This document shows positions 53,823 through 60,718 of a DNA stretch of 60,718 nt, piece after piece; positions within the stretch are counted from its first letter, which is position 1; every line of letters begins with the position of its first letter. The position numbers and the translations under genes were made by a program. The DNA is taken from NCBI GenBank assembly GCA_009780115.1, contig WRAQ01000016.1, positions 1 through 60,718 of the forward strand. Reading direction: 5' to 3'. Under the pieces are notes generated by a model. The model searched no databases. It saw nothing but the letters and a program-made list of their open reading frames with translations, and was not told the origin of the DNA. The stretch is from Lachnospiraceae bacterium. GTDB taxonomy: Bacteria; Bacillota; Clostridia; Lachnospirales; Lachnospiraceae.

Positions 53823-56126
53823 ATGGAAGAAAAACTCGAAGTAGTTATTGACGATGGCCGAATTGACGAAATTGCTGAATTTAAAAGCCCCGATGAGCTT
53901 TATCAGGAATTGATTTCGCGTGTCCTTAGATATCACCCTTCTTCCGATTTGTCCCTAATTGAAAAAGCTTATCAATTTGCCCGGAATGCCCACTACGATC
54001 AAGAGCGCAAATCGGGCGAGCCTTATATTATTCATCCTTTATATGTTGCTAATATTCTGGCCGAAATGGAACTTGACAAAGAAAGTATTGCCGCCGGCCT
54101 TTTACATGACGTGGTTGAAGATACTGATTTGACGGTGGAAAACCTAGCTGTTGAATTTGGTGAAGAAGTAGCATCAATAGTTGATGGAATGACCAAGCTG
54201 CAAAATATTATTTTGCCGCCCGACCGTGAAGATGACAAAAAAACCGACCGTATGGAAATCCAGGCCGAGAATCTTCGCAAGATGTTTCTTGCGATGGCAA
54301 AGGATATTCGCGTGATTCTTATTAAGCTGGTTGACCGCTTGCACAATATGCGGACCCTTCAGCATCAGAAACCGGAAAGCCAGCAACGTACTGCCCGTGA
54401 AACGTTGGAAATTTATGCCCCGATTGCCGAACGGTTGGGTATCTCGAAATTAAAAGTCGAGCTTGACGACCTATCTTTAAAATATCTTGAACCGGAGGCC
54501 TACAAGGATTTAACCGAAAAAATCCAGGAGCGCCGGACTACTCGTGAAAAATATGTTCAGACAATTGTTGATGAAATATCTGATAATATTAAGAATGCCG
54601 GTATCGAAGCGGTAATTGACGGCCGCGTGAAACATTTTTTTAGCATTTACAAAAAGATGATTAACCAGCACAAAAGTATCGACCAGCTTTATGATTTGTT
54701 TGCTGTTAGAATTTTAGTCGATACGATTGCTGATTGTTATGCCGTGCTCGGGATTATCCATGAGATTTTCACACCGATGCCGGGGCGGTTCAAAGATTTT
54801 ATTGCTGTGCCGAAACCAAATTCTTACCGTTCGCTTCATACAACATTGATTGGTGCCGGCGGCCAGCCTTTTGAAATCCAAATCCGTACTCATGAAATGC
54901 ACAAAGAGGCAGAGTATGGGATCACTGCCCACTGGAAGTATAAGGTGACAGCCGAAGGGAAAAAGACCGATACTGCCGAAGAAGAAAAACTGAAGTGGCT
55001 GCGCCAGATTCTTGAGTGGCAGCAGGAGATGTCGGATAATAAAGAATTTCTTGATTCAATCAAAGACGACCTTAATATGTTTTCCGATATGGTTTATTGC
55101 TTTACCCCCGCCGGTGATGTGAAAAATTTACCCGCCGGTTCGACACCAATAGATTTTGCTTATAGTATCCATAGTGCAGTTGGCAACAAAATGATCGGCG
55201 CACGGGTAAATGGCAAACTTGAAACAATTGATTATGAAATCAAAAACGGCGACCGGATTGAGATAATGACTTCGCAGAACTCCCGCGGCCCAAGCCGCGA
55301 CTGGCTGACGGTCGTAAAAAGTACCCAGGCGAAAAACAAAATTTTGCAATGGTTTAAAAATGAATTTAAAATAGAAAATATCGTCCGCGGAAAAGAGCTT
55401 TTGACCCAATATTGTAAAACACGCGGAATCAATATAAATGATATCAATAAACCGGAATATGTTGAAAACATTTTCAAGAAGTATGGCTTCCGTGATTGGG
55501 ATTCGGTACTTGCCGCCGTTGGCCATGGCGGGGTAAAAGAAGGCCAAATCATCAACCGGCTTGTCGAAGCGTATGAAAAAAACCGCGAGGTTAAATCAAA
55601 CGAAGAAGTCGCCGAAGAACTGAAAGACCATCTCACCCCGGTTAAGAATGAACGTATCCATACTCATAGCGGCATCATGGTTAAAGGGGTGACTGATGTT
55701 GCAGTGCGTTTTGCCAAATGTTGTTCTCCGTTACCTGGTGATGAAATCGTCGGATTTGTGACCAGAGGGCGTGGGGTATCGGTTCACCGCAATGATTGTA
55801 TTAATATTATCAGCCTGCCCGAACTTGAGCGCGAACGGATGATAGAGGCGGAATGGCAGCAGTCAGCGGACAAAATGGTTAATGAAAAATATCTTGCGGA
55901 AGTCAAAATTTTCGCCGAAAACCGCGCCGGTTTATTAGCCGACATCACGCGGATTATGGCCGAGAAAAAGATTTCGCTTACCGCAGTAAATATCCGGGTG
56001 AATAAGCAAAACATGGCGATTATGGATATGGCTTTTGAAATAAAAAACCGCGAAGAGCTGGTGATGATAATTGAGAAAATCCGCAGCATTAAGAGTGTGA
56101 TAGATATTGAAAGGACAATGAGTTAA
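53823..56126 (+). CDS. rel: bifunctional (p)ppGpp synthetase/hydrolase (Rel)
   Basis: 767 residues, the stringent-response enzyme. N-terminal HD hydrolase (IIHPLYVANIL, GLLHDVVEDT), synthetase domain (GRVKHFFSIYKKM, RFKDFIAVPKPNSYRSLHT, EIQIRTHEMH), TGS (DMVYCFTPAGDVKNLPAG), the conserved CCSPLPGDEIVGF zinc-finger/RIS region and a C-terminal ACT domain. RFKD is the R-x-K-D form seen in bifunctional enzymes, not the ExDD form of RelA. It is followed 12 bases later by the MBL gene and then hemZ, a gene order common in Clostridia. No SD is present; see the promoter entry. Confidence 0.97.
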   Translation: MEEKLEVVIDDGRIDEIAEFKSPDELYQELISRVLRYHPSSDLSLIEKAYQFARNAHYDQERKSGEPYIIHPLYVANILAEMELDKESIAAGLLHDVVEDTDLTVENLAVEFGEEVASIVDGMTKLQNIILPPDREDDKKTDRMEIQAENLRKMFLAMAKDIRVILIKLVDRLHNMRTLQHQKPESQQRTARETLEIYAPIAERLGISKLKVELDDLSLKYLEPEAYKDLTEKIQERRTTREKYVQTIVDEISDNIKNAGIEAVIDGRVKHFFSIYKKMINQHKSIDQLYDLFAVRILVDTIADCYAVLGIIHEIFTPMPGRFKDFIAVPKPNSYRSLHTTLIGAGGQPFEIQIRTHEMHKEAEYGITAHWKYKVTAEGKKTDTAEEEKLKWLRQILEWQQEMSDNKEFLDSIKDDLNMFSDMVYCFTPAGDVKNLPAGSTPIDFAYSIHSAVGNKMIGARVNGKLETIDYEIKNGDRIEIMTSQNSRGPSRDWLTVVKSTQAKNKILQWFKNEFKIENIVRGKELLTQYCKTRGININDINKPEYVENIFKKYGFRDWDSVLAAVGHGGVKEGQIINRLVEAYEKNREVKSNEEVAEELKDHLTPVKNERIHTHSGIMVKGVTDVAVRFAKCCSPLPGDEIVGFVTRGRGVSVHRNDCINIISLPELERERMIEAEWQQSADKMVNEKYLAEVKIFAENRAGLLADITRIMAEKKISLTAVNIRVNKQNMAIMDMAFEIKNREELVMIIEKIRSIKSVIDIERTMS

Positions 56127-56138
56127 AAGGAGGTTAGT

Positions 56139-56777
56139 ATGAGTATAAAAATCAGCAAATTAGTCTTAGGTTTTGCCCAAACCAATTGCTATTTAGTCCA
56201 TCGTGACGATGAGGATGTCAAAGAAGTACTTATTTTTGACCCCGCCGACCGGGGCGAATATATTTATGAAAAACTTAAGGAAAAAGGCTTAGATGTAGCC
56301 GGAATCTTTTTAACGCACGGCCATTTTGACCACTTACTTGGCGCGAACAAACTGCGTGACTTATCCGGAGCGAAAATTTATGCTTGTTCCGCGGAAAAAG
56401 AAGTTTGTGAAGACAGCGGTAAAAATTTCACCGCCGAAGTTGGAATTTCGAGTATCGTTATAGCCGATGAATATTTAGACGGTGGTGATGAACTTTCCCT
56501 TGCCGGACTAACTATCCGCGTAATTGCGACCCCCGGCCATACGATTGGAAGTTGCTGTTATTATTTTTCTGATGATACAATCCTTATCAGTGGTGATACC
56601 TTATTTCAGGAATCGGTCGGCCGCACCGACTTGCCAACCGGCAACATGAATACATTGGTTAACTCCATTCGCGAAAAACTCTTTATCCTGCCTGATGAAA
56701 CAAGGGTTTATCCCGGTCACGGTGAACCGACAAGTATCGGAAATGAAAAAGAAAACAACCCTTTCGTAAGGAGTTAA
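56139..56777 (+). CDS. MBL-fold hydrolase (glyoxalase II-like)
   Basis: 212 residues. Metallo-beta-lactamase metal ligands: THGHFDH, ATPGHTIGSCCYYF, ISGDTLF and YPGHGEPT. The size and motifs match the YcbL/glyoxalase II-like group that sits between rel and hemZ in many Clostridia. Hydrolysis of a thioester such as lactoylglutathione analogues is possible; the substrate is uncertain. AAAGGAGG lies 5 bases before the ATG. hemZ begins at the next base after its stop. Confidence 0.92.
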   Translation: MSIKISKLVLGFAQTNCYLVHRDDEDVKEVLIFDPADRGEYIYEKLKEKGLDVAGIFLTHGHFDHLLGANKLRDLSGAKIYACSAEKEVCEDSGKNFTAEVGISSIVIADEYLDGGDELSLAGLTIRVIATPGHTIGSCCYYFSDDTILISGDTLFQESVGRTDLPTGNMNTLVNSIREKLFILPDETRVYPGHGEPTSIGNEKENNPFVRS

Positions 56778-58283
56778 ATGCTTGTAATCACTACCAATCA
56801 AAACGATTTTGAAACTGATATCTATTCTTTGGTTAAAGCTTTTTATCCGGCGGAAGAAGTGAAAATCTATCTTGGCGAAGAAGCAGGAAGAGAAGAAACC
56901 AGTTCACAAGCCGGCCTTCCGGATATTAATATTCATTTCCTTGATAACCGTATTTTACTAATGATTTATTCCGGTGAAAGTGAACCGAAGGCCGCCGGTA
57001 TCGATATTGACAAAACGGAAAGCCGCCTCGAAGTGAAAAATGCTTTGAAGCAGCTTTTATATTGCTGTTTGTCTGACCATACAAACATATCGTTACCCTG
57101 GGGTGCCCTGACCGGAATCCGCCCCGTGAAAATCCCGATGAATCTTCTTACACTTGGTTGGGCGGAAGAAGAAATTATCCGGCATATGTTTGATGTTTAT
57201 TTTTGCAGTGCCCAAAAAGCTCATCTTGCTCTTGATATCGCGAAAAAAGAGCGGGCAGTCCTTGCGGGCATCGACTTGCATGATAGCTATAGCCTTTACA
57301 TATCAGTCCCTTTTTGCCCGACGACCTGTCTTTATTGTTCTTTTACCTCATATCCAATTACGAAATTTAAAGATATGGCGGATGCATATTTACTTGCCTT
57401 GTATAAAGAAATCGATTTTATAGCTGACCTCTATCAAAGTAAACGCCTGCTGACGATTTATATCGGCGGAGGGACACCAACGACTTTGACTGCATCTGCG
57501 CTAGAAGCCCTGCTTAAGAAAATAACCGCCAGCTTTAACCTTAACCATTTACAGGAATTTACCGTTGAAGCCGGCCGGCCGGACAGTTTTGACCGCGAAA
57601 AGCTGGTGATAATGAAAAAATATCACGTTAACCGAATTTCAATTAACCCCCAATCAATGAATGAAAAGACCCTAAAACTAATTGGGCGGAATCATACTGT
57701 TCAACAAGTTTACGATGCTTTTCAACTGGCTCGTGAGCTTGGGTTTACCAATATAAATATGGATATCATTTTAGGACTGCCAAATGAAACTATCGTTGAA
57801 GTTAAAAAAACATTGGATAAAATAAGTGAACTTCAGCCCGACAGTCTGACGGTTCATTCGCTGGCAATTAAACGTGCGGCGAAATTGACCGAATGGGTCA
57901 ATGACAATGGCATCACCACCCTTAATAATACTGCCGAAATAATGCAGGCCGCTACCGAATGCGCATTGGCTTTAGGGATGTCCCCCTATTATCTCTACCG
58001 CCAGAAAAATATTGCCGGCAATCTTGAGAATGTTGGTTACGCGCAAACCGGAAAAGAGGGCCTTTATAATATTTTGATGATGGAAGAAGTACAAACCATC
58101 GCCGCCCTTGGCGCCGGAAGTATTTCTAAGCGGGTCTACGAAGCGGGTCATGCTAACTATGGTAATATTAAACGCTCTGACAACTTAAAAGAAGTTGACC
58201 AGTATATAAACCGGATTGATGAAATGATAGAAAAACGAAGAGATTTTCTAAGCCGGCATGATACGCCGGCTAAAAAAATCTAA
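56778..58283 (+). CDS. hemZ: coproporphyrinogen III dehydrogenase-like radical SAM protein HemZ
   Basis: 501 residues. The radical-SAM cluster motif is CPTTCLYC (C-x3-C-x2-C), followed by YIGGGTPTTL and the substrate-fold motifs VEAGRPD and ISINPQSMNEKTL typical of HemN/HemZ. HemZ-type proteins are assigned oxygen-independent coproporphyrinogen oxidation, though direct proof is limited. The last residues, KRRDFLSRHDTPAKKI, and the stop are encoded by a family 2 hairpin. The ATG directly follows the MBL stop, with AAGGAG overlapping that stop. Confidence 0.93.
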   Translation: MLVITTNQNDFETDIYSLVKAFYPAEEVKIYLGEEAGREETSSQAGLPDINIHFLDNRILLMIYSGESEPKAAGIDIDKTESRLEVKNALKQLLYCCLSDHTNISLPWGALTGIRPVKIPMNLLTLGWAEEEIIRHMFDVYFCSAQKAHLALDIAKKERAVLAGIDLHDSYSLYISVPFCPTTCLYCSFTSYPITKFKDMADAYLLALYKEIDFIADLYQSKRLLTIYIGGGTPTTLTASALEALLKKITASFNLNHLQEFTVEAGRPDSFDREKLVIMKKYHVNRISINPQSMNEKTLKLIGRNHTVQQVYDAFQLARELGFTNINMDIILGLPNETIVEVKKTLDKISELQPDSLTVHSLAIKRAAKLTEWVNDNGITTLNNTAEIMQAATECALALGMSPYYLYRQKNIAGNLENVGYAQTGKEGLYNILMMEEVQTIAALGAGSISKRVYEAGHANYGNIKRSDNLKEVDQYINRIDEMIEKRRDFLSRHDTPAKKI

Positions 58284-58293
58284 AGTTTCGTTT
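58233..58293 (+). repeat. family 2 hairpin repeat, copy 5 (overlaps the end of hemZ)
   Basis: AAACGAA/TTCGTTT, AGATTTT/AAAATCT and a perfect GCCGGC/GCCGGC inner stem. The first 20 bases are identical to the copy at 11056. The hemZ stop lies inside. Confidence 0.82.
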
Positions 58294-58319
58294 AGGAAAC
58301 GGGGCTGTTTGGGTGAAAT

Positions 58320-58694
58320 TCACGAAACCATCCCCCCAAGCATCCCGCTGCCGGTACAAAGTAACATCACGGTTACGAAGTCATTGGTAACTCCGCCTAA
58401 GCCTTTATTTACCGCCAGTGATACCAAAATTAAAACGACAAAATATAACGCCCCCATCATAAGCCCCCAAAGAAATTTGCGGGCGCCCATTTTTTTCCCG
58501 GCAACAAATCCGGCAAGAAATGTCACAGCCACATAAATAACGATAATTGCAATCGACACAATCTGCTCAGAAAGCTCAAAGCGGTATAAAAGAAGGGCAA
58601 GAAGAAGCAATAGCCCCGCCGTTATTAAATAAGCAAATAACAAGCACTTGAGAATAAAAGTAACCCGCGAATCAATATGTAAATTTTTCAGCAT
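58320..58694 (-). CDS. TIGR04086-like small membrane protein
   Basis: 124 residues, four predicted membrane helices, with glycine-rich stretches (GFVAGKKMGARKFLWGLMMG). This is the pattern of the YrzE/TIGR04086 family, whose function is unknown. GGAGG lies 5 bases before the ATG at 58694; a TTG at 58706 would overlap that SD. It converges on hemZ. Confidence 0.82.
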   Translation of the reverse strand: MLKNLHIDSRVTFILKCLLFAYLITAGLLLLLALLLYRFELSEQIVSIAIIVIYVAVTFLAGFVAGKKMGARKFLWGLMMGALYFVVLILVSLAVNKGLGGVTNDFVTVMLLCTGSGMLGGMVS

Positions 58695-58750
58695 AAAAGC
58701 CTCCAACAGTACTTTAGATTAGCTAATTATATGCGGGGGGGCGGCCAAAC

Positions 58751-58780
58751 TTGACAGGATTATCTTGTCTAAAGTAAAAT
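58751..58780 (+). promoter_or_regulatory. promoter in front of family 1 copy D, with operator-like palindrome
   Basis: TTGACA (58751-58756), 18-base spacer, TAAAAT (58775-58780). The predicted start, 58787, is the first base of the repeat. GACAgGATtATCtTGTC (58753-58769) is an imperfect palindrome over the -35 region. Confidence 0.6.
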
Positions 58781-58786
58781 AAATGA

Positions 58787-58919
58787 GTGAGGAAGATAAA
58801 AACATCTCGCAGTTGCATTAGGCCGCCTTTTTCCCGAAAGAAAACGTAACGCTAAGAAAAATAGGCCGTATGCAACAAAACCAAGCAAGCTTGGTTCGAG
58901 AGTTTATTATCTGACTTAC
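58787..58919 (+). repeat. family 1 structured repeat, copy D
   Basis: About 133 nt. Arms GTGAGGAAGATAAAA and TTTATTATCTGACTTAC, with a TTGCAT/ATGCAA stem beside the ATTAGGCCGCC and ATAGGCCG motifs. An extra small hairpin, AACCAAG/CTTGGTT, is inserted before the right arm. It lies in the predicted 5' leader of the CNNM gene. Confidence 0.75.
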
Positions 58920-58963
58920 GGAGTATATTTGTTTTAGATAATTATGTTTAGGAGAATATATAT

Positions 58964-60325
58964 TTGGATACCGATGGTGTCATACAATCTTTCATAATCT
59001 TCATTTTAATCTGTTTTTCAGCCTTTTTTTCATCCGCCGAAATCGCTTTTACTACCGTTAACAAAGTCCGCTTGAGAACCTTAAATGAAGAAGGCAACAA
59101 AGCCGCCGGGACTGCCCTTACTATAATTGAGAACTACCGGAAAATGCTAAGTACCGTTGTGGTTGGCAATAATGTCGTTAATATAACTGCTTCAGCCCTG
59201 ACAACTTCGCTGGTGCTAAGAATATGGGGCAATCTCGCGGTTGGGATTGCGACCGGTATATTAACTTTTATAATTCTGTTGTGGGCAGAGATTATTCCCA
59301 AAACCCTTGCGAGCCTTCATGCGGAGAAAATGGTTCTCAAATATGCCATGCTGGTTTTATTATTAATGAAAATTCTGACACCGGTAATTTTTCTGGTTGA
59401 TAAAGTAGCTCAAGTTACCTTAAAAATAATGCGCATTGACCCCGATAAGAAAGAAATTATGACTGAAAATGAGCTGAAAACCTATGTTGATGTCAGCCTT
59501 GAGGATGGTGCGATTGAAACTGACGAACGGAAAATGATTTATAATGTTTTTGATTTTAGCGATACCAAAGCAAGGGATATTATGATTCCGCGGATTAATA
59601 TGACAGCAATCAGCGCTGATGCTAATTATGGCGAGATTCTTGCAATATTCGCTGAAAATAAATATACCCGTTACCCGGTCTATCGTGAAGATAAAGATAT
59701 TATTATTGGTTTGATAAATATTAAAGACTTTTTCCTTGTTGCCGAACATGAGCGCGAAAATTTCCGGGCGGCTCATATCCTGCGCGAAGGGCATTATACT
59801 TATGAATTAAAGAAAACCGATGATTTGATGGATGAAATGCGTGAAAAGCCTTATACGATGGCTTTTATACTCGATGAATACGGGCTGACGGTCGGCATGA
59901 TTACCTTTGAAGATTTATTAGAAGAAATAGTTGGTGAAATCCGCGATGAATATGATGAAGACGAAAAGCAATGGATTCAAAAACTTGATGAAAATATTTA
60001 TCTTATTGAAGGTGATGTCAAAATTGATGATATCAATGAAGCGATTGAATTAAACCTTAAGTCTGAAGATTATGATTCCATCGGCGGCTTGATGATTGAG
60101 GTCCTAGTCCGTTTACCCGAAGATGATGAAACGATTACTACCGATGACGGCGTGACTCTGCAAGCGAAAGGGATTAGCAATAACCGGATAACAAAAGTTT
60201 TATTAACGATTCCGAATAAAGAGAACAAATCCGGTGCGGAAGAAGTCGCGGAAGAAATGCCGGTAACTAAAGAAAAGCCTGGAGATGATGTGGTTGACGA
60301 TGAGCAGATAAATATTGAGATTTGA
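58964..60325 (+). CDS. CNNM/CorC-type protein with DUF21, CBS pair and CorC_HlyC domain
   Basis: 453 residues. DUF21 membrane domain (FFSSAEIAFTTVNKVRLR, three or four helices, VVVGNNVVNITAS), then a CBS pair (MIPRINMTAISADANYGEI, YTRYPVYREDKDIIIGLINI, MAFILDEYGLTVGMIT) and the C-terminal CorC_HlyC domain. Often labelled hemolysin, this family is linked to Mg2+/metal export and is not a toxin. Start TTG 58964 with AGGAGA about 9 bases upstream; the tail is acidic and variable. Confidence 0.92.
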   Translation: MDTDGVIQSFIIFILICFSAFFSSAEIAFTTVNKVRLRTLNEEGNKAAGTALTIIENYRKMLSTVVVGNNVVNITASALTTSLVLRIWGNLAVGIATGILTFIILLWAEIIPKTLASLHAEKMVLKYAMLVLLLMKILTPVIFLVDKVAQVTLKIMRIDPDKKEIMTENELKTYVDVSLEDGAIETDERKMIYNVFDFSDTKARDIMIPRINMTAISADANYGEILAIFAENKYTRYPVYREDKDIIIGLINIKDFFLVAEHERENFRAAHILREGHYTYELKKTDDLMDEMREKPYTMAFILDEYGLTVGMITFEDLLEEIVGEIRDEYDEDEKQWIQKLDENIYLIEGDVKIDDINEAIELNLKSEDYDSIGGLMIEVLVRLPEDDETITTDDGVTLQAKGISNNRITKVLLTIPNKENKSGAEEVAEEMPVTKEKPGDDVVDDEQINIEI

Positions 60326-60398
60326 GTAATTGCAAGAAGATTTCAACGATATAAATGTAATAATTTGCCAGAAAAATAACAAATTTTGGAAATTTTGC

Positions 60399-60427
60399 TT
60401 GACTACAATTTTGTTAAGTTATATAAT
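60399..60427 (+). promoter_or_regulatory. strong promoter downstream of the CNNM gene
   Basis: TTGACT (60399-60404), 17-base spacer, perfect TATAAT (60422-60427). Predicted start 60434-60435. Confidence 0.75.
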
Positions 60428-60434
60428 ACATATT

Positions 60435-60488
60435 AAGGGGAATTTTATTTTTGTTACCCCTTAGAGAAATTTCAAGGGGTATTTTTAT
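60435..60488 (+). promoter_or_regulatory. candidate transcription attenuator
   Basis: Three segments, AAGGGG (60435), CCCCTT (60457) and AAGGGG (60474), can form two exclusive hairpins. The second (TACCCCTT/AAGGGGTA) is followed by ATTTTTATTT and looks like a terminator. It lies at the very start of the transcript from the promoter above. In 60326-60718 I see only this unit, family 3 copy 2, and a short stem GCGGC/GCCGC at about 60699-60715; the controlled gene would be beyond the window. Confidence 0.55.
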
Positions 60489-60623
60489 TTATTAAAGATA
60501 TTAATTTACTTTTTAACATAAATTGTTGGTAGTTTATGCGTATAATAATAAAGTTAATCTTATGTGGGAATAACGGAAAAGGGATTGCCGGAGTAATAGA
60601 TATTGAAAGAAAAGATTTATATT

Positions 60624-60660
60624 TTATTCCGCGTGTGACATCTCTGCACTTCGCTGCAAA
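60624..60660 (-). repeat. family 3 repeat, copy 2 (inverted)
   Basis: Reverse complement of 52631-52667 with two mismatches over 37 bases. Confidence 0.8.
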
Positions 60661-60718
60661 CACGTTTTCACTCGATGTAAAACGTTGCGTTACTAATGCG
60701 GCATAGTACGCCGCTTAA

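Noticed and set aside
60536-60706. 56-codon ORF at the right edge
   Set aside because: It has no good SD, overlaps the family 3 repeat for much of its length, and resembles no protein I know.

Overview
The window looks like chromosomal core sequence of an anaerobic, fermentative, chemotactic member of the Clostridia (Bacillota). This rests on the rel - MBL hydrolase - hemZ gene order, HrcA/CIRCE control of groES-groEL, pyruvate phosphate dikinase plus acetate kinase, a lipoprotein-rich surface and strong Shine-Dalgarno (SD) sites with some TTG and GTG starts. I see no rRNA, tRNA, phage, insertion sequence or CRISPR array. Apart from one Rpn-type nuclease gene there is little sign of mobile genes. 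The intergenic DNA, however, is full of structured repeats.

Layout. 1-8.3 kb: the end of a tyrosine phenol-lyase/tryptophanase-type enzyme, a PAS-GGDEF-EAL protein, a HAD phosphatase, a chemoreceptor divergent from a three-receiver hybrid histidine kinase, and a DUF5050-like protein. 8.4-16.4 kb: pheA, a Ppx/GppA phosphatase, ppk1, an SDR protein, gltX and a small acidic protein. 16.6-25.8 kb: a five-gene signalling operon with a SiaB-type kinase, its SiaC phosphoprotein, an NHL beta-propeller lipoprotein, a 1675-residue secreted FecR-domain protein and a membrane CHASE2-PP2C phosphatase. 25.8-32.9 kb: hydrolase, S41-like lipoprotein, Rpn nuclease, Cof-type HAD, ABC-F protein and MntP. 33-38.8 kb: aroF-tyrA, a PfkB kinase, an APH-fold kinase, a GNAT protein behind a leader-peptide/attenuator arrangement, and a GDPD. 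39.2-46.6 kb: ppdK, a DUF2179 protein, an AEC transporter, ackA and a GH43 enzyme. 46.7-60.7 kb: groES-groEL, a heterodimeric ABC exporter followed by an ArsR-type regulator, rel, MBL hydrolase, hemZ, a TIGR04086-like membrane protein and a CNNM/CorC-type protein.

The most interesting protein system is the operon at 16612-25790. It joins a SiaA-SiaB-SiaC phosphorylation switch (phosphatase, kinase and phosphoprotein) to two exported proteins that could feed an envelope signal to the CHASE2 domain. Its output is not encoded beside it; the GGDEF-EAL protein at 778 is only a speculative candidate.

The most interesting non-coding signal is a set of dispersed structured repeats. Family 1 (four copies, about 113-137 nt) has two TTAGGCC-type motifs inside covarying stems. 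Family 2 (five copies, about 37-62 nt) is a GAAG...CTTC hairpin; two copies run into coding sequence and give unrelated proteins the same KRRDFLS tail. Family 3 is one inverted pair. Family 1 copies also show tandem duplication and amplification of their arms. Three genes (DUF5050 gene, GDPD gene, rel) have good sigma-A-type promoters whose predicted start falls on or next to the ATG with no SD, suggesting leaderless mRNAs. All functional calls come from reading motifs in the sequence; no database search was possible.
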